From contig NZ_AP024094.1 of the NCBI RefSeq assembly GCF_015140455.1, positions 1,798,001 through 1,862,000 of the forward strand: a stretch of 64,000 nucleotides of DNA, read 5' to 3'. The translations under genes and the position numbers were made by a program. The notes under the pieces are model-generated. The model ran no database searches and was not told where the DNA came from. It worked only from the letters and a program-made list of their open reading frames with translations. This DNA is from Jeongeupia sp. HS-3 (GTDB lineage: Bacteria > Pseudomonadota > Gammaproteobacteria > Burkholderiales > Chitinibacteraceae). Positions 7,958 to 16,393 of this stretch are shown here, piece by piece (position 1 is the stretch's first letter; every line of letters starts with the position of its first letter).

Positions 7958-8692
7958 TTACTTGCCGTCGAGCAGCTGTTCGATCTGCTGGCGCGGAATC
8001 GCGCCGGAGACGATACGGCCGCTGCCGAAAATCAGCGCCGGCGTGCCGGTAATGCCGAGCGATTCGCCCAGCGCCAGGTTCTTGGCGATCGGGTTCGGGC
8101 AATCGGCCTTGCCTTCGGGCAGCTTGCCGTCGTTCATGAAGTTGCTCCACGCCGCAGCCTTGTCGTCGGCACACCACATCAGCTTGGACTTGCGCTCGGC
8201 ATCCGGGTGGATGTTGAGCGGGAACAGGAAGGTGTAGATGGTGACGTTGTCGACGCCCTTCAGGCTTTCCTGCTCCAGTCGTTTGCAGAACGGGCAATCC
8301 GGGTCGGAGAACACCGCCAGCTTGCGGGCGCCATTGCCCCGCACTTCCTTGATCGCCTGATCCATCGGCAGCTTGCTGAAATCGGTCTTCATCAGCTCGG
8401 CCATGCGGCGCTCGGTGACGCTTTCCTTCTTGGCCACGTCGACCATATCGCCGACGATGACGAAGTTGGCCTGCGCGTCGGTGTAAACGATCTGGCGATT
8501 GGCGATCACCACTTCGTACACGCCCTTGATCGGGCTGGCGTTCACCGCGGTGATGTCGCGGCCTTGCAGCGTCGAGGCCAGCTTCTGGCGAATCTGCTTT
8601 ATATCGGTCTTGCTATCGGCCTGCGCCGAACAAGCGGTCAGCGCGACCATGCCGATGACGGCGAGGCTCTTGGTGATGCGGGTCAACTTCAT
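7958..8692 (-). CDS. dsbC: Thiol:disulfide interchange protein DsbC
   Basis: A 244-residue periplasmic disulfide isomerase. A signal sequence spans about residues 1-26 (hydrophobic, with a cysteine at LTACSAQA that could also act as a lipobox). The N-terminal dimerisation domain follows, then the thioredoxin-fold domain with the active site DPDCPFCKRLE and the cis-proline segment GITGTPALIF. It reshuffles wrong disulfides in exported proteins and is kept reduced by DsbD. I chose ATG 8692, with AAAGGAAA before it, over an ATG seven codons upstream that lacks a site. It begins 17 bases after the ubiH-like gene and likely shares its transcript. Confidence 0.94.
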   Translation of the reverse strand: MKLTRITKSLAVIGMVALTACSAQADSKTDIKQIRQKLASTLQGRDITAVNASPIKGVYEVVIANRQIVYTDAQANFVIVGDMVDVAKKESVTERRMAELMKTDFSKLPMDQAIKEVRGNGARKLAVFSDPDCPFCKRLEQESLKGVDNVTIYTFLFPLNIHPDAERKSKLMWCADDKAAAWSNFMNDGKLPEGKADCPNPIAKNLALGESLGITGTPALIFGSGRIVSGAIPRQQIEQLLDGK

Positions 8693-8709
8693 GCGGTTTC
8701 CTTTGGCAC

Positions 8710-9882
8710 TCACGCGTCCATCGCGTGGCGAATCAGTTGTTGTTTAATCCATGGTAGCGAATCGGTCAGGCCCAGCCCGGTGTTTCGCAGCGTCTTCAAA
8801 AGCGGATTGCGGTTGTTGAACAGCTTCTGCAGGCCGTCGCACGCGCCCTGCATGACATAAATCGCCTCGCGCCGCGCACGTTCGTAACGGCGCAAGGTCA
8901 GGTAATCACCCAGCTTGGTCGAATCCGCCGCAGCCAGCACCCGCGCCAGTTCGGCTACATCGCCAAAACCGAGGTTGACGCCCTGCCCCGCGAGCGGATG
9001 CACCGTATGCGCCGCATCGCCGACCAGCGCCACGCCGGCGCGAACCAGCTCGCGCACATGCGTCAGCCGCAACGGAAACGCCGCCGCCGGGGTGATGCAA
9101 CGCAGCTCGCCGAGCGCACGGCCACCGGCCGCGGCGACCTTGGCGTCGAGTTCGGCCGTCGGCAGCGCCAGAAGTTCATCCTTGCGCGCCTCATCGCACG
9201 ACCAGACGATCGAGATGCGCTTGCCGGCCAGCGGCAACCACGCGAGGATGCCATCGTCGAAAAACCACTGCCGCGCAACGCCATAATGCGGCAGCTCGGT
9301 TTCGAAATTGGCAACCACGCCCCACTGTCCGTAGGGCTTTGAACTGCTGTCGATGCCGGCACCATTGCGCAACCACGAATTGGCGCCGTCGGCGCCCACC
9401 GCCAGCCTTGCACGGATGCTGCGGCCATCGGCGAGCGTGACGGTAACACCGTCGTCGTCGTAGGCAAACGCGGCCGGTTCGGCCGGCGCCATTACGCTGA
9501 CATTCGGTGCCGCCATCGCGGTTTGCCACAATGCGGCTTGCAGATTGCCGCTTTCCAGTATCGTCGTCAGTGCATCGAGGCCGGCGTCGAGCGCGTCGAA
9601 AGCAAGCGTGCTGCGGCCGTCGTCGCCGGTGATCTGCATCCGCGATACCGGCTGGATTCGCGCGGCGTCGAGCCGCTGCCACGCGCCGATGTCGCTCAGC
9701 AGTCGCTGGCTGGCGCGGCTGATCGCGTAAACGCGGTTGTCCCAACGCTCGCTGGGCGCCTGCGTCTGCGGCGTGCGGCCTTCCAGCAGCAGGATGGAAT
9801 GCGTGCTTTTTGCCAGCGCGGCGGCCAGCGCGGTGCCGACAAGGCCACCGCCGATAATCAGTATGTCTGCGTCGTAGTGCAT
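8710..9882 (-). CDS. UbiH/UbiF/VisC-type FAD-dependent ubiquinone hydroxylase
   Basis: A 390-residue flavoprotein monooxygenase of ubiquinone biosynthesis. The Rossmann motif ILIIGGGLVGTALA starts near residue 6. The second FAD motif is VGDAAHTVHPLAGQGVN (about 290-306), and a DG-type motif (VGADGANSWLR) lies between. It hydroxylates the quinone ring at one of the C1, C5 or C6 positions, at the inner membrane face; which one cannot be settled from sequence alone. The start at 9882 gives the usual MxYDADILIIGGG N-terminus; the open frame extends further upstream but that part looks non-coding. dsbC follows 17 bases downstream. Confidence 0.92.
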   Translation of the reverse strand: MHYDADILIIGGGLVGTALAAALAKSTHSILLLEGRTPQTQAPSERWDNRVYAISRASQRLLSDIGAWQRLDAARIQPVSRMQITGDDGRSTLAFDALDAGLDALTTILESGNLQAALWQTAMAAPNVSVMAPAEPAAFAYDDDGVTVTLADGRSIRARLAVGADGANSWLRNGAGIDSSSKPYGQWGVVANFETELPHYGVARQWFFDDGILAWLPLAGKRISIVWSCDEARKDELLALPTAELDAKVAAAGGRALGELRCITPAAAFPLRLTHVRELVRAGVALVGDAAHTVHPLAGQGVNLGFGDVAELARVLAAADSTKLGDYLTLRRYERARREAIYVMQGACDGLQKLFNNRNPLLKTLRNTGLGLTDSLPWIKQQLIRHAMDA

Positions 9883-9940
9883 GGGGCAGAGTGTAGCAGG
9901 CCGGTTTGGCTGAATGAAACGCCAGCATCTACGCTGATGC

Positions 9941-12244
9941 GTGCCCACCTGCCTGATCCTCATCGCTTTTGTCGCCGGCGTCTGCCTCTTGCAGCGCCTG
10001 TCCACCCTGCCCGCCTTGTGGCCGGCGCTGCTTGTCATCGCCGTGGCATGCGCGCTGGCGATCGCCTTTGCGCGACTGCGCGTGCTGGCGTATGCGCTGA
10101 TCGCCGCCGCGCTTGGCTTTGGCTACGCCGACTACCGCGCCCAGTTGCGGCTGGCCGAACGCCTGCCCGCCGCGCTGGAACAACAAACGATCGTCGCCGA
10201 TGGCTATATCGCCGATCTACCGCAGCAAAGCCGCTTTGGCTGGCGCTTTAATTTCGTGGTGCAAGCCAGCGATACCGCCGGCTTGCCCCGCCGCGTGCAG
10301 GTCAACAGCTACGGCAAGACCTTGCAACCGCACGCGGGTGAACGCTGGCGATTAACGCTACGGCCCAAGCGTCCGCATGGCCTCGCCAATCCCGGTGGCT
10401 TCGATCTGGAGCGCTGGCTGCTGGGTGAAAATATCGGTGCGACCGCCAGCGTCAAATCGGCCGAACGGCAAGCCGGCCATGCCTGGCAAGCCAGCATCAA
10501 CCGGCTGCGCGAAGCCTTGCGCAACCGGTTGCAGATGCAACTTGGCGATGCGCCATATCGCGGCGTCGTCATTGCGCTGGCCATTGGCGATCAGGGCGGC
10601 GTACCCAAGGATCAATGGCAGCGTTTCGCCACCACCGGCGTCACCCATTTGATCAGCGTGTCCGGCCTGCACATCACGCTCTGGGCAACGCTGCTCGGCG
10701 CGCTGGTCAACACCGGCTGGCGCCGTGTGCCGTGGCTGGTGGCACGGGTTCCGGCGCAGCGCGCGGCGCTCGTCGCCGGGGTACTGGCCGCGCTCGGTTA
10801 CAGCCTGCTCTCGGGCCTGAGCGTGCCGACACAGCGCACGCTGCTGATGCTGCTGATCGCCGCCATCGGCCTATGGCGCGGCCACAGCAGCGCGCCGCTG
10901 TTCACCTGGCTGCTAGCGCTGGCCACGGTGGTACTGGTCGATCCGTTCGCGGTGCTGTCGGTCGGTTTCTGGCTGTCTTTTCTCACCGTCGGCGCGCTCT
11001 TGTTCGCCTGCGCCAACACGCTGGGCAAGGCCGCCCCTTGGCGCAGCTGGATAAGCGCGCAATGGGCCGCCACGCTGGCGAGCTTTCCGGTGCTGGCGCT
11101 GGTGTTTCAGCAACTGCCGGTGATCTCGCCGATCGCCAACGCGCTGGCGATTCCGCTGGTCAGCATGATCGTCACGCCCTTGGCGCTGGTCGGCCTGCTC
11201 GACCCGAGCGGCACGCTGCCGTGGCTGGCCGAGCGCGCGTTTGCGCTCACCGATCGCTATCTGCAACTGTGCGCACTGGCGCCGGTATTGAGCATGGCCG
11301 CACCGCCCACATGGGCATGGCTACCGGCGGCGCTGGGCGTGCTGCTGTGGCTGGCACCGCGCGGCCTGCCGGGGCGCTGGTACGCGCCGGTGCTGCTACT
11401 GCCGCTGATCGCAGCAGCGCCGCCGCCGCTCGCCGAGGGGCACTTTCGCGCCACGGTGATCGATATCGGTCAAGGTCTGGCGGTGCTGGTGCAAACCGGC
11501 TCACACACACTGCTGTACGACAGCGGCCCGCCCACGGCCAGCGACCGGGCGCTGTTACCGCTACTGCGCGCGCAGGGCATCACCAGACTCGACACCTTGA
11601 TGATCTCGCACAACGATAACGACCACAGCGGCGGTGCCGAGGCGGTGTTGCGCGCACTGGCGGTCGGCGAACTGCATTCGACGCTCCCGGCCGGTCACCC
11701 TGCCCGTGCGCCGATCGGCAACACGCCGCATCGGGATTGCATCGCCGGCCAGTCGTGGCACTGGGACGGCGTGCGCTTCGATGTGCTCTGGCCCGCCGCC
11801 GGTGCGACGTTTCGCAACGACAACGCCGGGAGTTGCACGCTACGAATCAGCAGCGCCGACGGCCACGCGCTGCTGCTGGCCGGTGATCTCGGCCGCAACG
11901 AGGAAATCGACCTCGTCAGTCAGGGGCTGGCCGAAACCGCCATCGTCGTGGCGCCGCATCACGGCAGCCGTTCGTCATCGTCGCAAATGCTGATCGACGC
12001 GACGCGACCGCAATGGGTGGTGTTTTCCGCCGGTTATCTGAACCGTTTCCGCCATCCGCATCCAAGCATCGTCGATCGCTATGACAATGCCGAAGCGGGC
12101 ATCCTGCGCACCGACAACGATGGCGCCGTCACCTTCGACGTCGGCAAGGACATCCAGGTTCGGCGCTGGCGCGAGCAATACCGGCCGTACTGGTCTGCCA
12201 CCGCGGCACAGGCGCTGCCACTGCCTGTAACCGATGCGGACTGA
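9941..12244 (+). CDS. comEC: ComEC/Rec2 DNA-uptake channel protein
   Basis: A 767-residue inner-membrane protein for natural transformation. Order: N-terminal membrane helices and an OB-like DUF4131 region (1-200), the Competence membrane domain (about 200-480) with GVTHLISVSGLHITLWA, and a C-terminal metallo-beta-lactamase-like domain (about 505-740) with the metal motif HNDNDHSGG. The channel carries single-stranded DNA inward, and the C-terminal domain is thought to degrade the other strand. It starts with GTG at 9941. It is divergent from the ubiH-like gene with a short shared promoter gap and is followed 33 bases later by the MOSC gene. An intact copy suggests the host can be competent. 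Confidence 0.94.
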   Translation: MPTCLILIAFVAGVCLLQRLSTLPALWPALLVIAVACALAIAFARLRVLAYALIAAALGFGYADYRAQLRLAERLPAALEQQTIVADGYIADLPQQSRFGWRFNFVVQASDTAGLPRRVQVNSYGKTLQPHAGERWRLTLRPKRPHGLANPGGFDLERWLLGENIGATASVKSAERQAGHAWQASINRLREALRNRLQMQLGDAPYRGVVIALAIGDQGGVPKDQWQRFATTGVTHLISVSGLHITLWATLLGALVNTGWRRVPWLVARVPAQRAALVAGVLAALGYSLLSGLSVPTQRTLLMLLIAAIGLWRGHSSAPLFTWLLALATVVLVDPFAVLSVGFWLSFLTVGALLFACANTLGKAAPWRSWISAQWAATLASFPVLALVFQQLPVISPIANALAIPLVSMIVTPLALVGLLDPSGTLPWLAERAFALTDRYLQLCALAPVLSMAAPPTWAWLPAALGVLLWLAPRGLPGRWYAPVLLLPLIAAAPPPLAEGHFRATVIDIGQGLAVLVQTGSHTLLYDSGPPTASDRALLPLLRAQGITRLDTLMISHNDNDHSGGAEAVLRALAVGELHSTLPAGHPARAPIGNTPHRDCIAGQSWHWDGVRFDVLWPAAGATFRNDNAGSCTLRISSADGHALLLAGDLGRNEEIDLVSQGLAETAIVVAPHHGSRSSSSQMLIDATRPQWVVFSAGYLNRFRHPHPSIVDRYDNAEAGILRTDNDGAVTFDVGKDIQVRRWREQYRPYWSATAAQALPLPVTDAD

Positions 12245-12277
12245 TACAGTCGCCGTACATTCCATCCGAGCCCGCCC

Positions 12278-13063
12278 ATGCCGACCTTGACCGCGCTATA
12301 CCGCTACCCGGTGAAATCGATCCACGGTGAGACCTTGACGCACAGCCGCATCGGCCCAAGCGGCCTGCCCGACGACCGCGCCTGGCTGGTCGCCGATCGC
12401 AACGGCCGCTTCATGACCGGGCGCGACTGGCCACAACTGGTCCGGGTGCGTGCCGATGTAGGCGACACCACGCTGACGCTGAGCGCCCCCGGCATGCCGG
12501 CGCTGAGCATTGCGCGCGCGGCATTTACCGAAGCGCATCCGGCCCAGGTATGGAAGGACGAGTTCGGCGCCTGGCACGGCCCTGTCGAGGCCGATCAATG
12601 GCTATCGGACTACCTCGGCTGTGACGCGCGGCTGCTCTACACCGGCGAAAGCCAGCGGCGGGTCAAGCAGCATCCGGATATTCCGCTGTCGTTCGCCGAT
12701 GGCTACCCCTTGCTGCTGATCGGCGAGGGTTCGCGCCGGCAGCTATCCGACTGGGCCGGGCAGGATTTCGCCATGGCACGCTTTCGCCCCAATCTGGTCA
12801 TCGACGGCGCTGAACCCTTCGCCGAGGATGGCTGGACGCGCATCCGCATCGGCGAGGTGATCCTGCGCATGGTCAAACCGTGCACGCGCTGCGTCTTCAC
12901 CACCGTCGACCCCGACAGCGGTGAAAAATCCGCCGATCAGGAACCGCTGCGCACGCTGGCCAAAAAGCGCAAGGGCGAAGGCGGCGTGCTGTTCGGCCAG
13001 AATGTCATCGCCGAGAACAGCGGCCGGATCGAGACCGGCATGGCGGTGGAAATACTCGAATGA
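12278..13063 (+). CDS. MOSC domain-containing protein (YcbX-like)
   Basis: A 261-residue protein with an N-terminal MOSC_N beta-barrel (YRYPVKSIHGE) and a MOSC domain (about 110-260). The conserved cysteine site is in KPCTRCVFTTVDP (about 206-218). MOSC proteins move sulfur or bind molybdenum cofactor; YcbX relatives detoxify N-hydroxylated base analogues. Relatives often add a C-terminal ferredoxin domain, which is absent here. It lies 33 bases after comEC and could be co-transcribed, though no functional link is obvious. A terminator follows at once. Confidence 0.9.
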   Translation: MPTLTALYRYPVKSIHGETLTHSRIGPSGLPDDRAWLVADRNGRFMTGRDWPQLVRVRADVGDTTLTLSAPGMPALSIARAAFTEAHPAQVWKDEFGAWHGPVEADQWLSDYLGCDARLLYTGESQRRVKQHPDIPLSFADGYPLLLIGEGSRRQLSDWAGQDFAMARFRPNLVIDGAEPFAEDGWTRIRIGEVILRMVKPCTRCVFTTVDPDSGEKSADQEPLRTLAKKRKGEGGVLFGQNVIAENSGRIETGMAVEILE

Positions 13064-13064
13064 C

Positions 13065-13089
13065 AAAGGCCGGCGATTGCCGGCCTTTT
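13065..13089. terminator. Bidirectional terminator between MOSC and response regulator genes
   Basis: The stem AAAGGCCGGC/GCCGGCCTTT has a five-base loop and lies between convergent genes. Confidence 0.82.
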
Positions 13090-13120
13090 GCGAACGAGTG
13101 TGCATGAACACACGCCCCGT

Positions 13121-14020
13121 TCAGTCATCCTCGACGCGCAGCCGGGCAATCACCGAATTGCCGCAGCCCTGATACTCGACGCTATCGAACGACAGCATCC
13201 GCGCCATCGAAATGCCGCGCCCGTGCGGATCGAACGCGCGCTCCGGAGAAAACTCGAGGAAGGGCTGCCACTCGAAACCGTTGCCCTCATCGGTGATCGT
13301 GAACACCAGCGCATCCGGACGCTTTTCGAACGAAACATTGACGTTGCGGCGACGAAAGTCGGCGCTCGCCAGCCGGGCTTCGACCTCTTCCTGCCAGCGT
13401 CCCTGCTGCAACAAGCGGGTTTTATCGGCATAGCTGATGCCAAGGTTGCCGTGTTCGACGGCATTGACGAGCAACTCGGATAAACCGACGGCCACACGCT
13501 GTGGCTCCGGGCAGGCATTGGACAGCAGCAAGGTGAGCTGCCGCGCTTCATCCAGCGTACGGAAACGGAACTCGCCGCGCTCAAGCAGCCGGTAGGTCGA
13601 GGCCTGATCGGCCAGTTGCGATTCAAGCTGGCGTGTTTCGCGGTAAAACTTGACCGCCGCGGCGACGATGGCCAGCAGCATGTCGCGCTGGAATGGCTTG
13701 ATCAGGTAGTAATAGGCCCCGGCGGCCAGGCCTTCGCGAACGTTCTCGGCGGCGCCGACGGCGGTCTGCATGATCACCGGAATATGGCTGCATTCCGATT
13801 GTTTCAGCCGGGCCAGCAAGGCCATGCCGTCCATGCGCGGCATCATTCGGTCGAGCAGGATGGTGTCGAAGTCGCGATCGTGGGTGAGCAGCGACCACGC
13901 GGCCTCGCCGTCCTCGGCGGTAACAACCTCGTAGCCGACGTCGGTCAGGTGTTCGCTGAGGATTTCCAGATTGAATGGCTCATCATCAACCACCAGGATG
14001 CGGGCGTCTTGCTGTGGCAA
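13121..14020 (-). CDS. Response regulator fused to anti-sigma-type ATPase domain
   Basis: A 299-residue cytoplasmic protein. The N-terminal receiver (5-125) has the acidic pair VVDDE, phospho-acceptor Asp in LLDRMMPRMDG and the switch Lys in LIKPF. A short helical linker leads to a C-terminal HATPase_c_2 domain of the RsbW/SpoIIAB type (about 160-299), with the N-box LSELLVNAVEHGNLGI and G-box DEGNGFEW...HGRGISMAR. Such fusions usually control a partner anti-anti-sigma protein, but none is in this window. The start is TTG at 14020, chosen because AGGGAGAG precedes it and no better ATG exists. It follows the ParA-like gene by 39 bases on the same strand. Confidence 0.88.
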   Translation of the reverse strand: MPQQDARILVVDDEPFNLEILSEHLTDVGYEVVTAEDGEAAWSLLTHDRDFDTILLDRMMPRMDGMALLARLKQSECSHIPVIMQTAVGAAENVREGLAAGAYYYLIKPFQRDMLLAIVAAAVKFYRETRQLESQLADQASTYRLLERGEFRFRTLDEARQLTLLLSNACPEPQRVAVGLSELLVNAVEHGNLGISYADKTRLLQQGRWQEEVEARLASADFRRRNVNVSFEKRPDALVFTITDEGNGFEWQPFLEFSPERAFDPHGRGISMARMLSFDSVEYQGCGNSVIARLRVEDD

Positions 14021-14059
14021 TGTTCTCTCCCTATGCGCTAAGGGCCGTCAGCATACCCG

Positions 14060-14839
14060 TCAGACGCGGGCACTCGCCAGATCGGCGTACAACGAAGTGA
14101 ATTCCAGCGCCAACTTGTGGCGCGCATCCAGAAAAGGCAGCGGCACCGCGCGCTCGTGCGACTCACGTACTTTCACCGAGCTCGACAATCGCGTCGGCAA
14201 CAGCGGCAAACCCTGAGCCGCCAGTTCCTCGACCATGCGCACCGGCAGGCTGGCACGCGGCTGGTACTGGTTGACGACGATGCCCTCGATCGCCAGTTGG
14301 GCGTTGTGATCGGCGCGGATTTCGTCGACCCGGCTCATCAGCGACAGCAGCGCCTGGCGCGAGAATGCATCGCAATCGAACGGAATCAGGCAGCCATCGG
14401 CGGCGATCAGCGCCGAAAGCGTAAAGAAATTGAGCGCCGGCGGCGTATCGATCCACACTTCGTCGAAATCACCGGCCAACTCGGCCAGCGCTTCCTTGAG
14501 CTTGTAGATCTTGTGCCGCGATTCGAGCTTGCTTTCCAGCTCGGCGATGTCCGGATCGGACACCATCACCGACAAACCGGCAAACGGCGTCGGATGCACG
14601 AAGGCGCGGGTCGGTTTGGCATACAGGCTGAAATTGAGCACCTGGTCGAAAAATGCCGCCAGCGTCGGCGTCGTCGCATCGAGCGCATCACCAAGCAGGT
14701 AACGGCTGGCATTGCCCTGCGGGTCGAGATCGACGACGAGCACGCGCCGTCCGGCCTGTGCCGCCGCGGCGGCAAGGTTGACCGAGATGGTGGATTTGCC
14801 CACGCCACCCTTCTGGTTGAACACCACTCGACGAAGCAT
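14060..14839 (-). CDS. ParA-family ATPase
   Basis: A 259-residue MinD/ParA-type P-loop ATPase. The deviant Walker A is FNQKGGVGKSTI (about 7-18), Walker A' is VVDLDPQGNASRYL, and Walker B is VWIDTPPALN. Length fits the small orphan ParA class that positions cargo such as chemosensory arrays or polar complexes. No parB gene or parS site is visible nearby, so chromosome partitioning is less likely. It is the first gene of a pair with the receiver-ATPase gene and is divergent from the porin. Confidence 0.88.
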   Translation of the reverse strand: MLRRVVFNQKGGVGKSTISVNLAAAAAQAGRRVLVVDLDPQGNASRYLLGDALDATTPTLAAFFDQVLNFSLYAKPTRAFVHPTPFAGLSVMVSDPDIAELESKLESRHKIYKLKEALAELAGDFDEVWIDTPPALNFFTLSALIAADGCLIPFDCDAFSRQALLSLMSRVDEIRADHNAQLAIEGIVVNQYQPRASLPVRMVEELAAQGLPLLPTRLSSSVKVRESHERAVPLPFLDARHKLALEFTSLYADLASARV

Positions 14840-15067
14840 CGCTGAATCCTACCCATGGCGCCGATTGCGCTGCAGCCAAATATAGCACGCACGTTCGCGC
14901 GCGCACGTAAGAGGGAAAATCCGGCCAACTCCGGCAGTAACAATTACCGATTCAATAGTGGAAATAGTTACCAGCTTCGAACTCGCCGGGTTCGTAGACT
15001 GCACAGCGTGGTTCGGGACTCTCGAACCGGACGTGCAAAGACCCTTTCCCTCGAAGGAGAAAACCAA
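14840..15067 (+). promoter_or_regulatory. Divergent promoter region and porin leader with hairpin
   Basis: This 228-base gap serves parA-like and porin genes. The porin leader contains GGTTCG-GGACTCT-CGAACC (about 15009-15028), a six-pair hairpin some 40 bases before the start codon, and a strong GAAGGAGA ribosome site. The hairpin may stabilise the message or be a regulatory RNA target; nothing in the sequence decides this. Confidence 0.35.
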
Positions 15068-16213
15068 ATGAAAATGAAGCATGCAGCTCTCGCCATCGCT
15101 CTGGCATTCGGCGCCGCAGGCCTTGCACAGGCAGAAGTAACGATTGGTGGTAAGGTCGACTTCGGTGTTCAAGCCCGTGATACCGGTGACAGCACCCAAG
15201 GCGCCGTGAAGTACCAAGGCGAAATCGATTTCAGCGGCCGTGACAAGCTCGACAACGGCATGAGCGTCATCTGGACCTTGAATCAGGAAATCAACAACAT
15301 CAACGCCGGTTCGAGCTACACCGCGAACAGCCAGTGGGGCAACCGTGACGCATACGGTGGCCTGCAAGGCGATTTCGGTACCGTTCGTGTTGGTAAGTTC
15401 CGTACCGGCGTATACGCACTGACCGATGATCTGTACGGCGATACCGGTGCAGACTGGTTCTTCTCCGACTACGGTCGCGGCATGAACCAACGTGCTGACA
15501 ACATCGTCGGCTACACCAGCCCGGTGTTCGGCGGCATGCAACTGACTGCCGACTACATCCTTGAAAACCAAAGCACTGGTGACACCAGCAGCTACGGTTA
15601 CGACGTCGCTGGTACCTACACCAATGGCGGCCTGAAGGTTCTGGCCGGCTACCAAGCCCGTCAAGGCTTCGACGGCACCAAGGACATCACCGCTGGCGCT
15701 TCCTACGCAAAAGCAGACGGTTCGTACAACTACGGCGATGCACTGGGCGGCGGTTCGAACGATACCGACAGCCAGACCGGCTACGTTGGTGCGCAGTACA
15801 AGTTCAGTAACGGCTTCGGCATCACCGGTGGCTACAAGTACATGGAATTCACCCCGAATTCGGCTGGCGCTACCTACGGCGGCACCGCACTGAACGCGGG
15901 TGAAGACTACAACCAGAACATGTACAACCTGATGCTGTCGTACAACCAGGGTCGTAACGATGTTTACCTCGGCTACACCTACCTGGACGATCTGAAGGGT
16001 GGTAATGCTCAGTCCGATTCGGGCGCCCAAGCGTTCTCGGCACGTTACAACTACCACATGTCCAAGAACACCTTCGCTTACGCTGAATACCGCTACGTGA
16101 AGAACGACGCCAACTCGTCGTACAGCGCCGATGATGACCTGTACAACTACAGCGCCACCAGCGCGGGTCAAGACACCCAACGCGGTATCGTTGGTGTGCG
16201 TACCTACTTCTAA
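15068..16213 (+). CDS. Gram-negative porin (outer membrane trimeric porin family)
   Basis: A 381-residue outer-membrane beta-barrel. The signal peptide MKMKHAALAIALAFGAAGLAQA is followed by EVTIGGKVDFGVQ, the usual first strand of betaproteobacterial general porins. The body is rich in Tyr, Asn, Gly and alternating strands, with conserved GYTSPVFGGMQLTADY and the terminal GIVGVRTYF, whose last Phe is the BAM recognition signal. It gives passive entry for small hydrophilic solutes. The start follows GAAGGAGA closely; the open frame continues upstream but without a signal peptide. Codon use is that of a highly expressed gene. Confidence 0.95.
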   Translation: MKMKHAALAIALAFGAAGLAQAEVTIGGKVDFGVQARDTGDSTQGAVKYQGEIDFSGRDKLDNGMSVIWTLNQEINNINAGSSYTANSQWGNRDAYGGLQGDFGTVRVGKFRTGVYALTDDLYGDTGADWFFSDYGRGMNQRADNIVGYTSPVFGGMQLTADYILENQSTGDTSSYGYDVAGTYTNGGLKVLAGYQARQGFDGTKDITAGASYAKADGSYNYGDALGGGSNDTDSQTGYVGAQYKFSNGFGITGGYKYMEFTPNSAGATYGGTALNAGEDYNQNMYNLMLSYNQGRNDVYLGYTYLDDLKGGNAQSDSGAQAFSARYNYHMSKNTFAYAEYRYVKNDANSSYSADDDLYNYSATSAGQDTQRGIVGVRTYF

Positions 16214-16250
16214 TCGATCCTTCCGATCGTTTTAGAGTTAGCGTCAAAGA

Positions 16251-16275
16251 AACGGAGCCTTCGGGCTCCGTTTTT
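16251..16275 (+). terminator. Porin gene terminator
   Basis: The stem ACGGAGCC/GGCTCCGT with a TTCG-type tetraloop is followed by five Ts. Confidence 0.9.
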
Positions 16276-16310
16276 GCGTTTGGGCTCCGGCGGCGACGGA
16301 TTAACCCTGC

Positions 16311-16338
16311 CTTGAAAAGGGACATCCTGCCCCCACGT
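16311..16338 (+). promoter_or_regulatory. Sigma-32 (heat shock) promoter of htpG
   Basis: CTTGAAA at 16311-16317, a 13-base spacer, then CCCCAC from 16331 closely match the RpoH consensus CTTGAAA-N13-17-CCCCATNT. It lies about 60 bases before the htpG start, as expected for a heat-shock gene. Confidence 0.72.
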
Positions 16339-16393
16339 TGTTCAGGTCCCCGGGCCAAGGCCCCGATCGAAACACGCAAGGAGCAATGCACCG

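Noticed and set aside
9901-9925. TTTGGCTGAATGAAAC as another REP copy
   Set aside because: It shares the loop word with the rayT repeats but lacks the complementary stem half.
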